Positions 28,298 through 36,917 are shown, numbered from the stretch's first letter. The stretch: DNA of 64,000 bases from Variovorax paradoxus (GCF_000834655.1 NZ_JXQQ01000010.1:186001-250000); one strand, 5' to 3'. Numbers and translations are program-made. Notes: a model not told the origin generated them from the sequence alone.

Positions 28298-29272
28298 TCA
28301 GGTCTTGACGGCGTCTTCCCACTTGGGGCAGCTGCGGGATTCGACGGGCGTCTCGCCCTGCTGGTAGTTGGTCTTGTCGATCACCGTGGCGGGGAAAACG
28401 ATTTCCTTCTGGACCGGCAGCTTGCGCAGATCGCGCACCGCGGTCATCACGGCCATGCACCCTTGCATGAAGCCGTTGTAGTCGCCGGTGGCCAGCATCT
28501 TTCCGGACTTGATGGCGTCGATTGCTTCCTTGGTGCCGTTGATGCCGACCACCAGTGCCTTGCGGTTTGCACCGTCGAGGGCTTCGATGGCACCTGCCGC
28601 CATGGCGTCGTTGGCAGCGAAGACGCCATCGATCTTCGGATGCGACTGCATCAGGTTCTCCATCACCTGCAGTGCCTGCAGGCGCTGGTAGTTGCCCGGC
28701 TGCGATGCGATCCACTTGATGCCCGGCGCTTCCTTGACGGCCTCGTTGAGGCCCCGCACGCGGTCGATGCTCGTGAGCGCGCCCTTGACGCCTTCGAGCA
28801 CCACCAGGTTGCCCTTGCCGCCCATGGCCTTGATCAGGTACCGGCCCGTCTCCAACCCGAGCTTGTAGTCGCTGGCGCCCACGAACGCGACGAAGCTGCC
28901 GCTGTCGCTTCGGTCGGTGACGTTCACCACCGGGATCTTTGCGCCGTTGATCTTGGCGACGGCCGGCACCATGGCCTTGTAGTCGACCGGGGTGAAGACG
29001 ATGGCGTCGGGCTTCTTGACGATCACGTCTTCGACCTGGCTCATCTGCTCCGGAATGCTGTCCGGCTTTGTCGGCACGTAGTGGGTAACCTTGGCGTTCA
29101 GCTGCTTCGCGGCCGAATCGGCGCCCAGTCGCACCGCCTGGAAGAACGGGTTGGTCTGGTTCTTGGTGAACACCGCAATACGTTCGCCGCTTTGCGCAAG
29201 ACTGGGCGCTGCCCCACAGACTGCAATCACCGCCAGCACGCAGCTGGCGACCATCTTCATATTTGCTTTCAT
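28298..29272 (-). CDS. Ribose-type ABC transporter substrate-binding protein
   Basis: 324 aa. The signal peptide (MKANMKMVASCVLAVIAVCG, cleaved near SLAQ) is followed by a type-I periplasmic binding fold of the RbsB/Peripla_BP_4 class: IAVFTKNQTNPFFQAVR, IVFTPVDYKAMVPAV, VFAANDAMAAGAIEAL. RbsB relatives usually bind sugars or polyols, but some bind AI-2, purines or aromatic glycosides. The gene is followed by two permeases and one ATPase with 4-8-bp overlaps. The presence of such a sugar-type system in an aromatic ring-cleavage operon is unusual. Confidence 0.9.
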   Translation of the reverse strand: MKANMKMVASCVLAVIAVCGAAPSLAQSGERIAVFTKNQTNPFFQAVRLGADSAAKQLNAKVTHYVPTKPDSIPEQMSQVEDVIVKKPDAIVFTPVDYKAMVPAVAKINGAKIPVVNVTDRSDSGSFVAFVGASDYKLGLETGRYLIKAMGGKGNLVVLEGVKGALTSIDRVRGLNEAVKEAPGIKWIASQPGNYQRLQALQVMENLMQSHPKIDGVFAANDAMAAGAIEALDGANRKALVVGINGTKEAIDAIKSGKMLATGDYNGFMQGCMAVMTAVRDLRKLPVQKEIVFPATVIDKTNYQQGETPVESRSCPKWEDAVKT

Positions 29273-30345
29273 CGCTTGTCTCCTTGACGGGTAAGGTTGT
29301 CTAGAAATACCGCTGCCACCACGATCACGCCCGTGATAACGGGCTGCCAGTTGGCATTGATCGCGAGCAGATTCATGCCGTTGAGCACGAGGGTCAGGAT
29401 GAGCGCACCGATCAGTGTTCCGAACACCGATCCCACGCCACCGAACAGGGAGGTGCCGCCGATCAGCACGGCCGCGATTGCCGGAAGGGTCAGCGCTTCA
29501 CCGATGTCGCCTTCAGCTGAATTCAGCCGCGCCAGGAAGATCAGGCTGGCCAGACCGGCCATGGCGCCGCTGACGGCGTACACCAACACGAGGCGGCGCT
29601 TCACCGGCACGCCGGACAGACGCGCGGCTTCGGGGTTGGCACCCACCGCATAGATCTCCTGGCCCCATCGGGTGCGCTGAGCGAAGACAACACCGATGAG
29701 CAGAAAGGCCATCATCAGGAACACCGGGATGGGAATGCCCAGCCAGTGGCCGCTGCCCACCGCCCGGAACGCGGCCGGGAACCCGTGGATGGTTTCGCCC
29801 TTCATGAACCAGTAGGTGATGCCGTGAAGGATCCAGAGCATTCCGTAGGTCGCGATGAACGGCGGGATCCGGATCAACGTGATCAACAGGCCGTTGGCAA
29901 CGCCGATCAGCAGGCCGCAACCCAGACCCGCGAACACCGCCAGCGCGATCGACCCCGTGGACTTCAACAGGGTGGCCGCCAGGCAGGCGCTCATGGCGAC
30001 GTTGGCGCCTACGGAAAGGTCCAGGCCGGCCGTGAGGATGACCAACGTCACGCCGGAGGCCAGCAGGAACAGCAACGCAGCCTGCCGCAGCACGTTCACG
30101 ATGTTCGCGCCGGTGACAAAGGCATCGCTGGCCAAGCTCAGCGCGAGGCACAGCAGACCGAGTGCCAACAAACGGAAGACGACGCTTCGCACCGGGTCCG
30201 GCAGCGAGCTCCATAGGCCGCCCAACACGTTCGGTGTCATCGCGACAGCGGAGGACGGAGGTTGTTTCATGACGGTGCTCATCGGGTGGCTCCCCTGGGC
30301 GGACGCTGCCGCATCAAATGTTTGGGGTTGAATTGCGCGGCTCAT
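29269..30345 (-). CDS. Ribose-type ABC transporter permease (first)
   Basis: 358 aa, BPD_transp_2 family. A polar N-terminal extension (about residues 1-55) precedes eight or more hydrophobic helices. The C-terminal region has LPAIAAVLIGGTSLFGGVGSV, typical of RbsC. It overlaps the binding protein and the second permease by 4 bp each. Two different permeases suggest a heterodimeric channel. A second ATG at about residue 22 could also be used as start. Confidence 0.9.
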   Translation of the reverse strand: MSRAIQPQTFDAAASAQGSHPMSTVMKQPPSSAVAMTPNVLGGLWSSLPDPVRSVVFRLLALGLLCLALSLASDAFVTGANIVNVLRQAALLFLLASGVTLVILTAGLDLSVGANVAMSACLAATLLKSTGSIALAVFAGLGCGLLIGVANGLLITLIRIPPFIATYGMLWILHGITYWFMKGETIHGFPAAFRAVGSGHWLGIPIPVFLMMAFLLIGVVFAQRTRWGQEIYAVGANPEAARLSGVPVKRRLVLVYAVSGAMAGLASLIFLARLNSAEGDIGEALTLPAIAAVLIGGTSLFGGVGSVFGTLIGALILTLVLNGMNLLAINANWQPVITGVIVVAAVFLDNLTRQGDKR

Positions 30346-31328
30346 GACTGCTTTCCACGGAGCGCATCGAACATCAGCGCAAAGATCACCAGAAATCCGA
30401 TTGCAGCGACCTGGACGGCCGAGGTGACGCCCATCAGGTTCAAACCGTTGCGCAGCACGCCGACGGCCAGCACGCCGATCAGGGTGCCCAGCAGCCAGCC
30501 CTTGCCCTTCTCGAACGATGTGCCGCCCACCGCCACCGCAGCGATGGCGTCGAACTCCATGCCTAGTGCAGCGGTGGGGTGTCCCGAGCTGATGCGTGCC
30601 GTCAGAAGCAGCGCAGCCAGCCCTGCCATCAGTCCGCCGATGACATACACAGCCACCAGGTAAAGGCGCGTGCGCACCCCCGCTAACCCCAGGGCCTCAC
30701 GGTTGCCGCCGAGCGCAAACACATAGGCACCGAAACGCGTGTGGTACAGCGCGACATGAAAGACCAGGTAAGCGGCCATCGCGATCCACAGCGGCGACGG
30801 CACACCGAGCAGCGAGCCGCTGTAGAACATCTGCACGGCATCTGGGATGCCGACCACGCTCTGCCCATCTGTCACGACCAGCGCGAGACCCTGTGCCACG
30901 CCCAGCGTGCCCAAGGTCGCCACGAACGGCGGAATGCCCAGGCGGGCAACCAGCGTCCCATTCGACAGTCCGAAGACCGCGCCGACGCCAAGTGCCGCGA
31001 GCAGTGCGAACACCACCCCGCCAGTCTTCACCGCGACCATCGCCAGCACCACGTTGGCCAGCGTGAGCACGGCGCCCATCGACAGGTCCAGCCCCTCGGT
31101 CATGATGACCAGCGTCATCGGCAATGCGATGAGCAGCAGGATGGTCGATTGCACCGCCACGTTCCGCAGGTTCGCGCTGTCGAGAAAGTTGTCGCTCAGC
31201 AGTGCGAATGCCACGCACAGCACGGCCAGTGTCATGAGTGCGCCGCTGGCGCTCCCGCTGCGCCGCAGCCGGTGCATCAACTCGCGCATGCCATGGCCGG
31301 CATCGCTTGAAACAGTCAGTTCAGGCAT
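30342..31328 (-). CDS. Ribose-type ABC transporter permease (second)
   Basis: 328 aa, BPD_transp_2 family, with about eight hydrophobic segments and the RbsC-type GLDLSMGAVLTLANVV and AIAAVAVGGTSFEKGKGW motifs. Its start overlaps the ATPase stop by 8 bp and its end overlaps the first permease by 4 bp. It should form the membrane channel with the other permease. Confidence 0.9.
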   Translation of the reverse strand: MPELTVSSDAGHGMRELMHRLRRSGSASGALMTLAVLCVAFALLSDNFLDSANLRNVAVQSTILLLIALPMTLVIMTEGLDLSMGAVLTLANVVLAMVAVKTGGVVFALLAALGVGAVFGLSNGTLVARLGIPPFVATLGTLGVAQGLALVVTDGQSVVGIPDAVQMFYSGSLLGVPSPLWIAMAAYLVFHVALYHTRFGAYVFALGGNREALGLAGVRTRLYLVAVYVIGGLMAGLAALLLTARISSGHPTAALGMEFDAIAAVAVGGTSFEKGKGWLLGTLIGVLAVGVLRNGLNLMGVTSAVQVAAIGFLVIFALMFDALRGKQS

Positions 31329-32853
31329 GGTGCATTCCCAAAGTCAAAATGGCTTCTTCATTCATCTCACTGCGAGTGAGGTGACCGGCGATGCGGCCTT
31401 CGCGCATGACGTAGGTGCGGTCGCAGACGTTGACGATCTCCGCGAGCTCCGAAGAAATCATCAGCACCGCGGCGCCCTTCTTCACCAGCGAATCGATCAG
31501 CGTGAAGATTTCGGCCTTCGCGCCGACGTCGATGCCGCGGGTGGGCTCATCGAAGATGAAGAGCTTGGATTCCGCGCTCAGCCATTTGCCGATCACGACC
31601 TTTTGCTGGTTGCCGCCCGAGAGCACCTGCACGCGCTGCTGCGGCCCCGCCGTGGCGATGCGCATGCGCTGGATCAGTTCACGCGCCTGACGCGCCGCCT
31701 TTGCGGGCGAGAACCACCCGGACGGAAACAATCGCGGCAGGCTTGCCAGCACCAGGTTGTCACCCACCGAGCGCATGAGCGCGAGCCCTTGCGTCTTGCG
31801 GCTTTCGGGGATGAGCGCCGCGCCCAGCCGGCGCGCGTGCGACGGCCCGCCGCTCTGGCGTCGGCCGAAGATCTCGATGCTTCCGGAGGCGATGGGATCG
31901 GCGCCGAAAACGGCGCGCGCGACCTCGGTGCGGCCGGAGCCCACGAGGCCGGCCAACCCGACGATCTCGCCGGCTCGCACCTCCAGGTTGATGTCGTGGA
32001 TCCCGCTGAGGGCTGTCACCCCCTGCATCCGCAGCGCAAGCTCGCCCGGCGTCTTGCAGTACTCGCGTGCGTAGGACATATCGACCTTCCGGCCGACCAT
32101 CAGGCTCACCAGTTCGTCCGGCTCGGTTTCGCCGGGCATGCGGAAGCCCACCTTCTTGCCGTCGCGCAGCACCGTGATGCGGTCGCCCATCGAGAAGACC
32201 TCGGCCATGCGGTGGCTGATGTACACCATCGCCACGCCTTGCTGCTTGAGCATGTCGATCATGCGGAACAGCTTTTCGGTCTCGTTGTCCGAGAGCGCCG
32301 CGGTCGGTTCGTCGAGCACCAGGATGCGGGCGTCCTGCGACAGGGCCTTGGCGATCTCCACCATCTGCTGTTGCGCCACTCCCAGCGTGGCGACCATGGT
32401 GTCGGGATGAAGCGCCATGCCTAGCTGGTCCATGATCACCCGCGCCTGCTGGCGCATCCGCACATGGTCGACAGCGCCCGGGAGGCGGCCCTTTGGCTCC
32501 CGGCCGAGAAAGATGTTCTGCGCCACGCTCAGATAGGGAACCAGCGTGAACTCCTGGAAGATCACGGCAATGCCCAGCCGCTGCGCGTCAGCCGCACCGG
32601 AGATCGTGACGAGCTGTCCCTGGTAGAAGAACTCGCCCGCGTCGGCCTTGTGTGCACCGCACAGCACCTTCATCAGCGTGGATTTGCCTGCGCCGTTTTC
32701 GCCCAGCAGCATGTGCACTTCGCCCGGGTAGAGCTCGAACGACACGTCGTCCAGGGCCTGGACGCCGGCAAAGCGTTTGCTGATGCCGCGCAACTCCAGC
32801 AAGGGAGGATCAGAAGGTGTCATTGCGTCTCCGGTCTTTGTGTCGCTGCTCAT
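31321..32853 (-). CDS. Ribose-type ABC transporter ATP-binding protein (two ABC domains)
   Basis: 510 aa with two ATPase halves as in RbsA. The first has Walker A GENGAGKS at 51-58 and a LVLDEPTAALSD Walker B; the second has a degenerate P-loop (GLVGSGRTEVARA), the LSGGNQQKVVIGKWL signature and FDEPTRGIDVG. The start is taken at ATG 32853 because it overlaps the dioxygenase stop by 4 bp; the same frame extends upstream, but that is dioxygenase antisense-frame nonsense. An inner ATG at 32823 is an alternative. Confidence 0.91.
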   Translation of the reverse strand: MSSDTKTGDAMTPSDPPLLELRGISKRFAGVQALDDVSFELYPGEVHMLLGENGAGKSTLMKVLCGAHKADAGEFFYQGQLVTISGAADAQRLGIAVIFQEFTLVPYLSVAQNIFLGREPKGRLPGAVDHVRMRQQARVIMDQLGMALHPDTMVATLGVAQQQMVEIAKALSQDARILVLDEPTAALSDNETEKLFRMIDMLKQQGVAMVYISHRMAEVFSMGDRITVLRDGKKVGFRMPGETEPDELVSLMVGRKVDMSYAREYCKTPGELALRMQGVTALSGIHDINLEVRAGEIVGLAGLVGSGRTEVARAVFGADPIASGSIEIFGRRQSGGPSHARRLGAALIPESRKTQGLALMRSVGDNLVLASLPRLFPSGWFSPAKAARQARELIQRMRIATAGPQQRVQVLSGGNQQKVVIGKWLSAESKLFIFDEPTRGIDVGAKAEIFTLIDSLVKKGAAVLMISSELAEIVNVCDRTYVMREGRIAGHLTRSEMNEEAILTLGMHHA

Positions 32854-33749
32854 GACCGCAGCGACGGGCCTTGCGCCGCGTTCGGGCTCCCGTCGGGGTT
32901 GAGCACGAATTCGAAATCCAGCGTGTAGAACGGCACCTCGCTGCGCGTGCCGTCGGGCGCGATGCCTGGTGGGTGTCCGACCCAGTCCGCGATGAGCGAG
33001 GAACGCACGCCGAAGACCGCGTCCGAATCGAGGTAGCGGTCGCCATTGCGGAAGACGTGCGTGATCAGCCGCTCGTATCCAGGCGCCGTGATCATGAAGT
33101 GCAGATGTGCCGGACGCCACGGATGGCGGCCAAGCGCCTCGAGCATCTTGCCGACCGGGCCGTCGTGCGGAATCGGATACGCCACCGCGCGGATGGTCTT
33201 GAAATGGAAGCCCCCTGCGGCATCGGCGTTCAGCGTGGCGCGTGCGCGATGCGGCTCGTTGTCGCCGTACTGCACGTCGTAGTAGCCCGCCTCGTCAGCT
33301 TGCCACACCTGCAACTCGGCGCCGAAAACTGGTCGACCGTCCAGGCCGGAGACGGTTCCACGCACGAAACAGGGCTCGCCCTGCGCGCCGTTGGCAACGT
33401 CGCCGCCCAAGGCGACCCGCGGGGAATCCTCAACATGGAAGGGACCGAACACGGTGGATTCGGTACAACCTTTGGGCTTCCTGTTGTTGAGCGCAGTCAC
33501 CAGCATCGAGAGACCCAGGGTGTCCGACAGCAGGATGAACTCCTGCCTCTTGTCGGTGGTGATGTGCCCGATTTCAGTGAGGAACTGGATGCCCTTGAAC
33601 CACTCGTCCTCGGTCAGCGCAGTCTCGCGGGCGAAAGCGTGCAGGTGCTGGACCAGACTGGTCATCAGCTCTCGCAGCCGGGCATTGCCCGCACTCGCAT
33701 GCGTGCCGATCACCGCTCGGGTAATGCTGTCTTCGTCGAGGTTTCGCAA
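32850..33749 (-). CDS. Intradiol ring-cleavage dioxygenase, hydroxyquinol 1,2-dioxygenase type
   Basis: 299 aa, Fe(III) enzyme. The N-terminal dimerisation domain (about 1-95, ending NNRKPKGCTESTVFGPFH) is followed by the catalytic domain, with iron ligands expected at Tyr157 (in GYYDVQY), Tyr191 (in YPIPHDGPVG), His215 and His217 (in RPAHLHF). Hydroxyquinol rather than plain catechol is favoured because a maleylacetate reductase lies in the same operon; the chain also has the length typical of that subgroup. The product would be maleylacetate. It is the promoter-proximal gene of the cluster, facing the LysR regulator. Confidence 0.88.
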   Translation of the reverse strand: MRNLDEDSITRAVIGTHASAGNARLRELMTSLVQHLHAFARETALTEDEWFKGIQFLTEIGHITTDKRQEFILLSDTLGLSMLVTALNNRKPKGCTESTVFGPFHVEDSPRVALGGDVANGAQGEPCFVRGTVSGLDGRPVFGAELQVWQADEAGYYDVQYGDNEPHRARATLNADAAGGFHFKTIRAVAYPIPHDGPVGKMLEALGRHPWRPAHLHFMITAPGYERLITHVFRNGDRYLDSDAVFGVRSSLIADWVGHPPGIAPDGTRSEVPFYTLDFEFVLNPDGSPNAAQGPSLRS

Positions 33750-33774
33750 GCCTGTCTCCGTCTGTATGGCAGTG

Positions 33775-33800
33775 CTTTTAGTTTATACATTTGATAAAAG
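33775..33800. promoter_or_regulatory. AT-rich inverted repeat in the dioxygenase-lysR gap, candidate LysR site
   Basis: CTTTTA and TAAAAG are separated by 14 bp, and TTTAT-N7-ATAAA nests inside. This is the only strongly AT-rich stretch in the 186-bp divergent gap and lies 26-51 bp from the dioxygenase start. It could be a promoter or an operator for the LysR protein. Symmetry seen; function inferred. Confidence 0.45.
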
Positions 33801-33935
33801 TAAGAATAGATAGGGCTTCCGGAAACGTCATTTCCGGGAAGCGGAAATGCAAGGGTTTTCCCGATATGTGGATGCATCGGGTGGACGACGATCAATAAAG
33901 ATCGCAGCCGCCGGGCGAGTGAGCAGGAGACAAGA

Positions 33936-35177
33936 ATGGATCGCTGGACAGAAATGGAGCTGCTGGTGCAAACGGCCGAGCTCTGCAGCATGTCGCGCGC
34001 AGCGCAGTCGCTGGGCTTGTCGAACGCGGCGGCAAGCCGGCACCTTGGATCGCTGGAGAAGCGGGTCGGCGCACGGCTGATCCAGCGCAGCACGCGCTGC
34101 CTCTCATTGACGGAGGTGGGGCAGGACTTCTATCAAAGCTGCAAGAGCGTGTTAGCCGATGTCAGAGAAGCCGAGTCGGCGGTCAGCGCGACCGTGGTCA
34201 ACCCCACCGGCACTCTGCGCCTGACCGCATCGCTGTCGTTCTCGGTGCATCACATCGCACCGCTGCTGAAGGAGTACACGAACTGCTATCCGAACGTGAA
34301 TGTGCATGTCGAGGTGTCCAACCGGTACTACGACCTGATCGACAACAACATCGACGTGGCCATCCGCACCCGTGAATTCGAGAACGACTCCAGCATCACC
34401 ATCCGCCGGCTCGCATACACGCGCCGCATCCTGGCAGCATCACTCGGCTACCTTGATGCCCAAGGCACACCCCGCACCGTCGAGGAGCTGGCAAACCGCC
34501 CCGTCCTGCTCTACACCTACAGCAACACGCCGAACGAGCTCACGTTCCGCCAAAACGACGAAGTGCGGACTCTCCATGCGAAAGGCCTGCTGGAATCGAA
34601 TGACGGGCTGGTGCTGCACGCAGCCGCGCTCGACGGCATGGGCATCTTGGTACAGCCCAAATACATCCTGTACGACGACCTGGTAGCCGGACGGCTCGTC
34701 TCGGTGTTGGACGAGTGGGATCTGCCGCGGCTCACGATCAACATCGCATTTCAAAGTCGGCGCCACATTTCCGCCAAGGTGCGAACTTTCGTCCACTTCC
34801 TGGTGGTGCACTTCGATCGGATGGACTATGACCGGAAGTGGACGAGCTTTGTCGAGCACCCGGATATGGGCACAGCGGAGCCGACTGACCGAAGCAGGAA
34901 AAGCGCAGAACCTTTGTCAGCTTCATGCCTGGTGCCAAGCAATGTCAATGGCATCGACATAAGTCCCTGTTCCCGCCGGTTGGTCGCTGTACTTCGACGA
35001 TCGCAAGAAAGCTTGCAAGTGGCTGAGCACGTGCTGCCAGTTCGTCGGCGCCGTAGGCTCCCGAGGGCGGGTTTGCCGCGGAAGCCGACTTCAACGTCGG
35101 CGCACCTAATATCTGCAATCAGTCTGAAGCGGTCGTTCGAATCGGTACGCCGAAAGACCGCTTCTGGCCGAATGTAG
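33936..35177 (+). CDS. LysR-family transcriptional regulator with an unusual C-terminal extension
   Basis: 413 aa, while LysR proteins are about 300. Residues 1-60 hold the helix-turn-helix (MDRWTEMELLVQTAELCSMS start, RAAQSLGLSNAAASRHLGSLE), and about 90-300 form the effector-binding domain, of the CrgA-like subgroup (NIDVAIRTREFENDSS). The conserved part ends at about residue 305 (MDYDRKWTS). The remaining ~105 residues are basic and unlike LysR, and the stop lies inside the dispersed repeat at 35159-35180. The natural stop was probably lost by a small mutation, and translation reads through former intergenic DNA. It faces the dioxygenase operon and probably activates it with a pathway intermediate as inducer. 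Confidence 0.86.
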   Translation: MDRWTEMELLVQTAELCSMSRAAQSLGLSNAAASRHLGSLEKRVGARLIQRSTRCLSLTEVGQDFYQSCKSVLADVREAESAVSATVVNPTGTLRLTASLSFSVHHIAPLLKEYTNCYPNVNVHVEVSNRYYDLIDNNIDVAIRTREFENDSSITIRRLAYTRRILAASLGYLDAQGTPRTVEELANRPVLLYTYSNTPNELTFRQNDEVRTLHAKGLLESNDGLVLHAAALDGMGILVQPKYILYDDLVAGRLVSVLDEWDLPRLTINIAFQSRRHISAKVRTFVHFLVVHFDRMDYDRKWTSFVEHPDMGTAEPTDRSRKSAEPLSASCLVPSNVNGIDISPCSRRLVAVLRRSQESLQVAEHVLPVRRRRRLPRAGLPRKPTSTSAHLISAISLKRSFESVRRKTASGRM

Positions 35178-35180
35178 CCG
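35159..35180 (-). repeat. Dispersed intergenic repeat, copy 4 (inverted)
   Basis: CCGCTTCTGGCCGAATGTAG plus CC is the reverse complement of the family seen at 15709 and 16243, with few differences. It ends the lysR extension and precedes the next small unknown gene. Confidence 0.65.
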
Positions 35181-35314
35181 GTTGCGACCGACGGAGCTTT
35201 GGGTCCAGGCCGGAAGTGGCTGCGACTCGACGAAACGCCGCCAAGCGGGCATTAGTTCGGACTGAGGCCGGTGACGAACGCTATCCTCTCACTCCCAACC
35301 GAGGAGCTACTGAC

Positions 35315-35584
35315 ATGGGTCCTAGCAAGATTCGCTTTAACGATGTTCGCTATCGACAGGGATTCTTGGAAGTCACCAATATTCACCCTGCTCACATCAA
35401 CATCGAGACGTGGGAAATTCATCCTGATCTCGACATTTCCGAAAAGCAATTTGACGACAAAGCGATCACCGACGACTGTGTAGTGGCGAACACGGAGATC
35501 GAGTTGAGCGTCGAGCAGGCAAAAGCATTGGTTGCAAGCCTTGAAGCCGCTATCGCGAATGCCTTAGAAAGCGGACGTGGTTGA
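35315..35584 (+). CDS. Hypothetical protein, 89 aa
   Basis: Starts at ATG 35315 with GAGGAG 8-14 bases upstream; the same frame is open further back but crosses non-coding sequence. Acidic, soluble, with a beta-rich N-terminal half (RFNDVRYRQGFLEVTNIHP) and a helix at the end (LSVEQAKALVASLEAAIANAL). No family recognised. It is the first of four small genes in a lower-GC, repeat-flanked segment. Confidence 0.6.
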   Translation: MGPSKIRFNDVRYRQGFLEVTNIHPAHINIETWEIHPDLDISEKQFDDKAITDDCVVANTEIELSVEQAKALVASLEAAIANALESGRG

Positions 35585-35616
35585 GCGGCAGGTACTGGCC
35601 GCTTGCCGTCCGTTGC

Positions 35617-35889
35617 TCAAGCATCGCCTTCAAGGACCGCAATGTACGGCAGGACTCCCGGATGCGCCTGCACCCACTGCTCGCCGAAGAAAGCCGATAC
35701 GGAACCCGAACTGATGACGCTCACGATTGACCCGAACTTGGATGCGGCCTGTAGAAGTTCGTGGGCCGCATGCATCACGTTCTCGCTCTCAGCCGACTGC
35801 GGCTCGCCAGCTTCGTTGCCCCACTCCTTTTGAATCGCCGCAATCAGCTTGCCAGCGGCGGCCTCCAGAGGTGTTCGTGAACATGTCAT
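35617..35889 (-). CDS. Hypothetical protein, 90 aa
   Basis: Start at ATG 35889 (MTCSRTPLEAAAGKLIAAIQ); upstream frame looks non-coding. Mostly helical first half, then a small hydrophobic strand region (FGSIVSVISSGSVSAFFG) and a short C-terminus. No signal peptide, no family recognised. Opposite strand to its neighbour. Confidence 0.5.
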   Translation of the reverse strand: MTCSRTPLEAAAGKLIAAIQKEWGNEAGEPQSAESENVMHAAHELLQAASKFGSIVSVISSGSVSAFFGEQWVQAHPGVLPYIAVLEGDA

Positions 35890-35939
35890 AGGCGCGAATC
35901 TAACCCGCTGGCGAACGACTGGTTGTGGCCGAGCGTGGA

Positions 35940-36449
35940 TCATGAAAGCACGTAGTCGCACCGCGCTTCGAATGTGAAAGTGGCGCCGGTCGACAGCGAC
36001 CACGAGCCCAGTTGCTTTCCCATGTCATTTAATGCCGCGACTTCGACAGGAAGACTGAAATCGAAGTGGTGTGCAACAACAGGCGCCCCTCTCCTGATCG
36101 ACGAGAACTGAAGTGCGCAGTGCCCAACAGAATCGATCACGTGGGCACGAAGTCGCAGCCAGTTGTGAGCATTCGGTTCAGTCGAACCTGCCTCAAGAAC
36201 GACCTCCTCTCGGGCTCCCCCTGAGAACGCTGTCAACTGTCTAGCAAAGAGGGGGATCGTGTCGGGGTAGAGGTACACCTCTTCCCATGCGGCGTAGCCG
36301 GCCCCGATCAGGGCGACGCGAATCTCGACCATTGCATCTGAATCCTGCCAAAGAGCGTCGATCGTCAGGCGAAGGAAGTTCATTTCGAAGGTGCTGCTGT
36401 ATGTCTGGTTCTGGCCGACTGCTGCAATTTGCGCGTCCGAATGATTCAT
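35940..36449 (-). CDS. Hypothetical protein, 169 aa
   Basis: Begins MNHSDAQIAAVGQNQ. Predicted beta-rich throughout (MNFLRLTIDALWQDSDAMVE, then VEIRVALIGAGYAAWEEVYL). No membrane segment or signal peptide. The pattern of long strands recalls small carbohydrate-binding or immunity-type proteins, but nothing specific was recognised. Confidence 0.6.
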   Translation of the reverse strand: MNHSDAQIAAVGQNQTYSSTFEMNFLRLTIDALWQDSDAMVEIRVALIGAGYAAWEEVYLYPDTIPLFARQLTAFSGGAREEVVLEAGSTEPNAHNWLRLRAHVIDSVGHCALQFSSIRRGAPVVAHHFDFSLPVEVAALNDMGKQLGSWSLSTGATFTFEARCDYVLS

Positions 36450-36619
36450 GGCTGAAGAACCTCTGTCGACCCCAAAGAAAAGGATACTCGTGGGCTGACG
36501 GCAACCTTGATAAGTTGCTCAAGTCCGACCGTCTTCACACGCCCCACGAGAAGCAGACGTCCCGCTGAGCTTTCCACATCCAGCGAACTCAGGCCGCCCA
36601 GCGCGATGTCCCATCTCGA

Positions 36620-36814
36620 TTAACCGCCCGTCGAAAAGTTGAAGGCAATGGTCCCATCCGCCGGAGCAAAGCGACAAATCAGGCGCTCACCTCCCGAGTA
36701 AAACTCGAACCGCAGAAGGTCGTAGTGCCATTCATCTGCAGCGCCGCCGGATTCAGAGATGCTCACCGTTTGAAAAAACGATTCGAGCTCGGCAATGTCA
36801 GGGTAGCGGTCCAT
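36620..36814 (-). CDS. Small hypothetical protein, 64 aa
   Basis: MDRYPDIAELESFFQTVSIS start, acidic, with an aromatic-rich middle (EWHYDLLRFEFYSGGERL) and a short beta end. The low count of positive charges and the intact small-domain pattern support a real gene. It is the last of the small-gene group before the luxI promoter region. Unknown function. Confidence 0.5.
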   Translation of the reverse strand: MDRYPDIAELESFFQTVSISESGGAADEWHYDLLRFEFYSGGERLICRFAPADGTIAFNFSTGG

Positions 36815-36895
36815 TGATGATGTGAGTGGCGCGAGGATGATTCAAACAAACGACCGGTTAGAAGCGAATTCTGCACAAACCACGACGGTCTGGTT

Positions 36896-36917
36896 CTGGC
36901 AGTAAGCAGTCTGCCAG
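36896..36917. repeat. CTGGCAG-N8-CTGCCAG inverted repeat upstream of luxI
   Basis: Perfect 7-bp arms with an 8-bp spacer in the gap between the 64-aa gene and luxI, about 300 bp upstream of luxI. Arms look like LuxR-type half-sites, but the spacing is longer than the usual lux-box, so this is only a candidate. Confidence 0.35.

Noticed and set aside
32853..33120. Longer start for the ribose-type ATPase at 33120.
   Set aside because: The extra residues overlap the dioxygenase and have no ABC features; the 4-bp overlap at 32850 favours 32853.
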